Assembly: GCA_022563115.1 (NCBI GenBank)
Contig: JADFNY010000293.1
Location: 1-5,074, forward strand
DNA from: Acidobacteriota bacterium
Lineage (GTDB): Bacteria; Acidobacteriota; UBA890
Length of the DNA stretch: 5,074 nt
Direction: 5' to 3'
In this document: piece after piece, positions 4,751-5,074 of the stretch
Position numbering within the stretch: the first letter of the stretch is position 1
How the letters are laid out: every line of letters starts with the position of its first letter
Notes under the pieces: generated by a model
Told to the model about the DNA's origin: nothing
Seen by the model: the letters and a program-made list of their open reading frames with translations, nothing else
Database searches by the model: none
Program-made: the position numbers and the translations under genes

Positions 4751-5074
4751 CGATCAGGAATTTTTCGAAATATGGGAACCGGGAGCCATGCTCGAGACGA
4801 ATCACATTCCGGCCGGCTTCGAGACGGAAGATGCCCGCCACCGACCAGCCGCCAATCTCAGGCGAGGCAGCGCGGTTGCGAACCGGTTCCAGTCCCGTCT
4901 TCACGAGCACGCCGTTGATGATCAAGTCGGCCGTGCCCTGGCCCTTCTCCTGATCCTCGAAGTCGATCTGGTAGTCGCCGGCCCGGGTGAGCTCGACGTC
5001 GTACTCGGCGAAGTACGGTCCCTTGGTCTTCTCGTCATCGTCGCTGGCGGGGATATTCTTCTCGCCTCTCTCTA
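4716..5074 (-). CDS. Carbohydrate-binding-like module of a DUF1549/DUF1553 (planctomycete-type) protein, fragment
   Basis: The minus strand is open from the right edge and codes about 119 residues: GPYFAEYDVELTRAGDYQID, then TADLIINGVLVKTGLEPV, then IGGWSVAGIFRLEAGRNVIR and LEHGSRFPYFEKFLIAP. The pattern 'FAEYd.elp.aG.Y.l...', 'l.iNG..v', 'W...G.f.L.aG.n.irLe....fP..dKlli.p' is that of the beta-sandwich (CBM6/galactose-binding-like) module of large planctomycete proteins carrying DUF1549, DUF1553 and cytochrome-like domains, which are exported and linked to polysaccharide use. Neither a start nor a true stop is in the window; the frame runs on antisense to dnaE2 until a stop at 4452, but similarity ends near 4716. 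It belongs with the FGE-like gene at the left edge in style: sulfatases and DUF1553 proteins are abundant in the same genomes. Confidence 0.6.

Overview
The window looks like a high-GC bacterial metagenome fragment. Its core is a compact DNA-damage-inducible mutagenesis cassette, lexA-imuA-imuB-dnaE2, on the plus strand (about 1100-4715). Lineage cannot be fixed from sequence alone. A cassette led by its own LexA repressor, with an ImuB that ends in a DUF6504-like tail, suits soil or sediment groups such as Pseudomonadota, Myxococcota, Acidobacteriota or Binatota-like bacteria. The two window ends instead read like genes common in Planctomycetota-type genomes.

Layout. 1-210 (minus) is the start of a formylglycine-generating-enzyme/sulfatase-modifying-factor-like protein that runs off the left edge. 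211-545 has no convincing gene. 546-947 (minus) is an intact VapC PIN-domain toxin. Next to it, 944-1090 (minus), is the C-terminal two thirds of a VapB antitoxin whose start codon and DNA-binding N-terminus seem to be missing. 1102-1131 is a divergent control region with a perfect 10-bp inverted repeat between plausible -35 and -10 hexamers. It is a candidate LexA operator for the mutagenesis operon, or a leftover VapB operator. lexA (1205-1822) overlaps imuA (1822-2529) by one base. imuA and imuB (2692-4398), normally tightly linked, are separated by an 86-bp MITE-like palindrome flanked by TTAA. A second 94-bp inverted-repeat structure is built into the 5' end of the imuB reading frame. dnaE2 starts near 4479 but keeps only about 80 codons of its PHP domain.

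Near 4715 the dnaE2 similarity stops, and the opposite strand (5074 to about 4716) encodes the end of an unrelated carbohydrate-binding-like module of the type found in DUF1549/DUF1553 planctomycete proteins. Both genes break at the same place, so this is a rearrangement breakpoint or a chimeric assembly join.

Working together: on DNA damage, LexA self-cleavage would release lexA-imuA-imuB-dnaE2. ImuB, a catalytically dead Y-family polymerase with a clamp-binding QLSLF motif, and ImuA would recruit DnaE2 for translesion synthesis. Unusual points are the shared regulatory region with a damaged toxin-antitoxin pair, two small palindromic insertions at the imuA/imuB boundary, and the abrupt loss of dnaE2.
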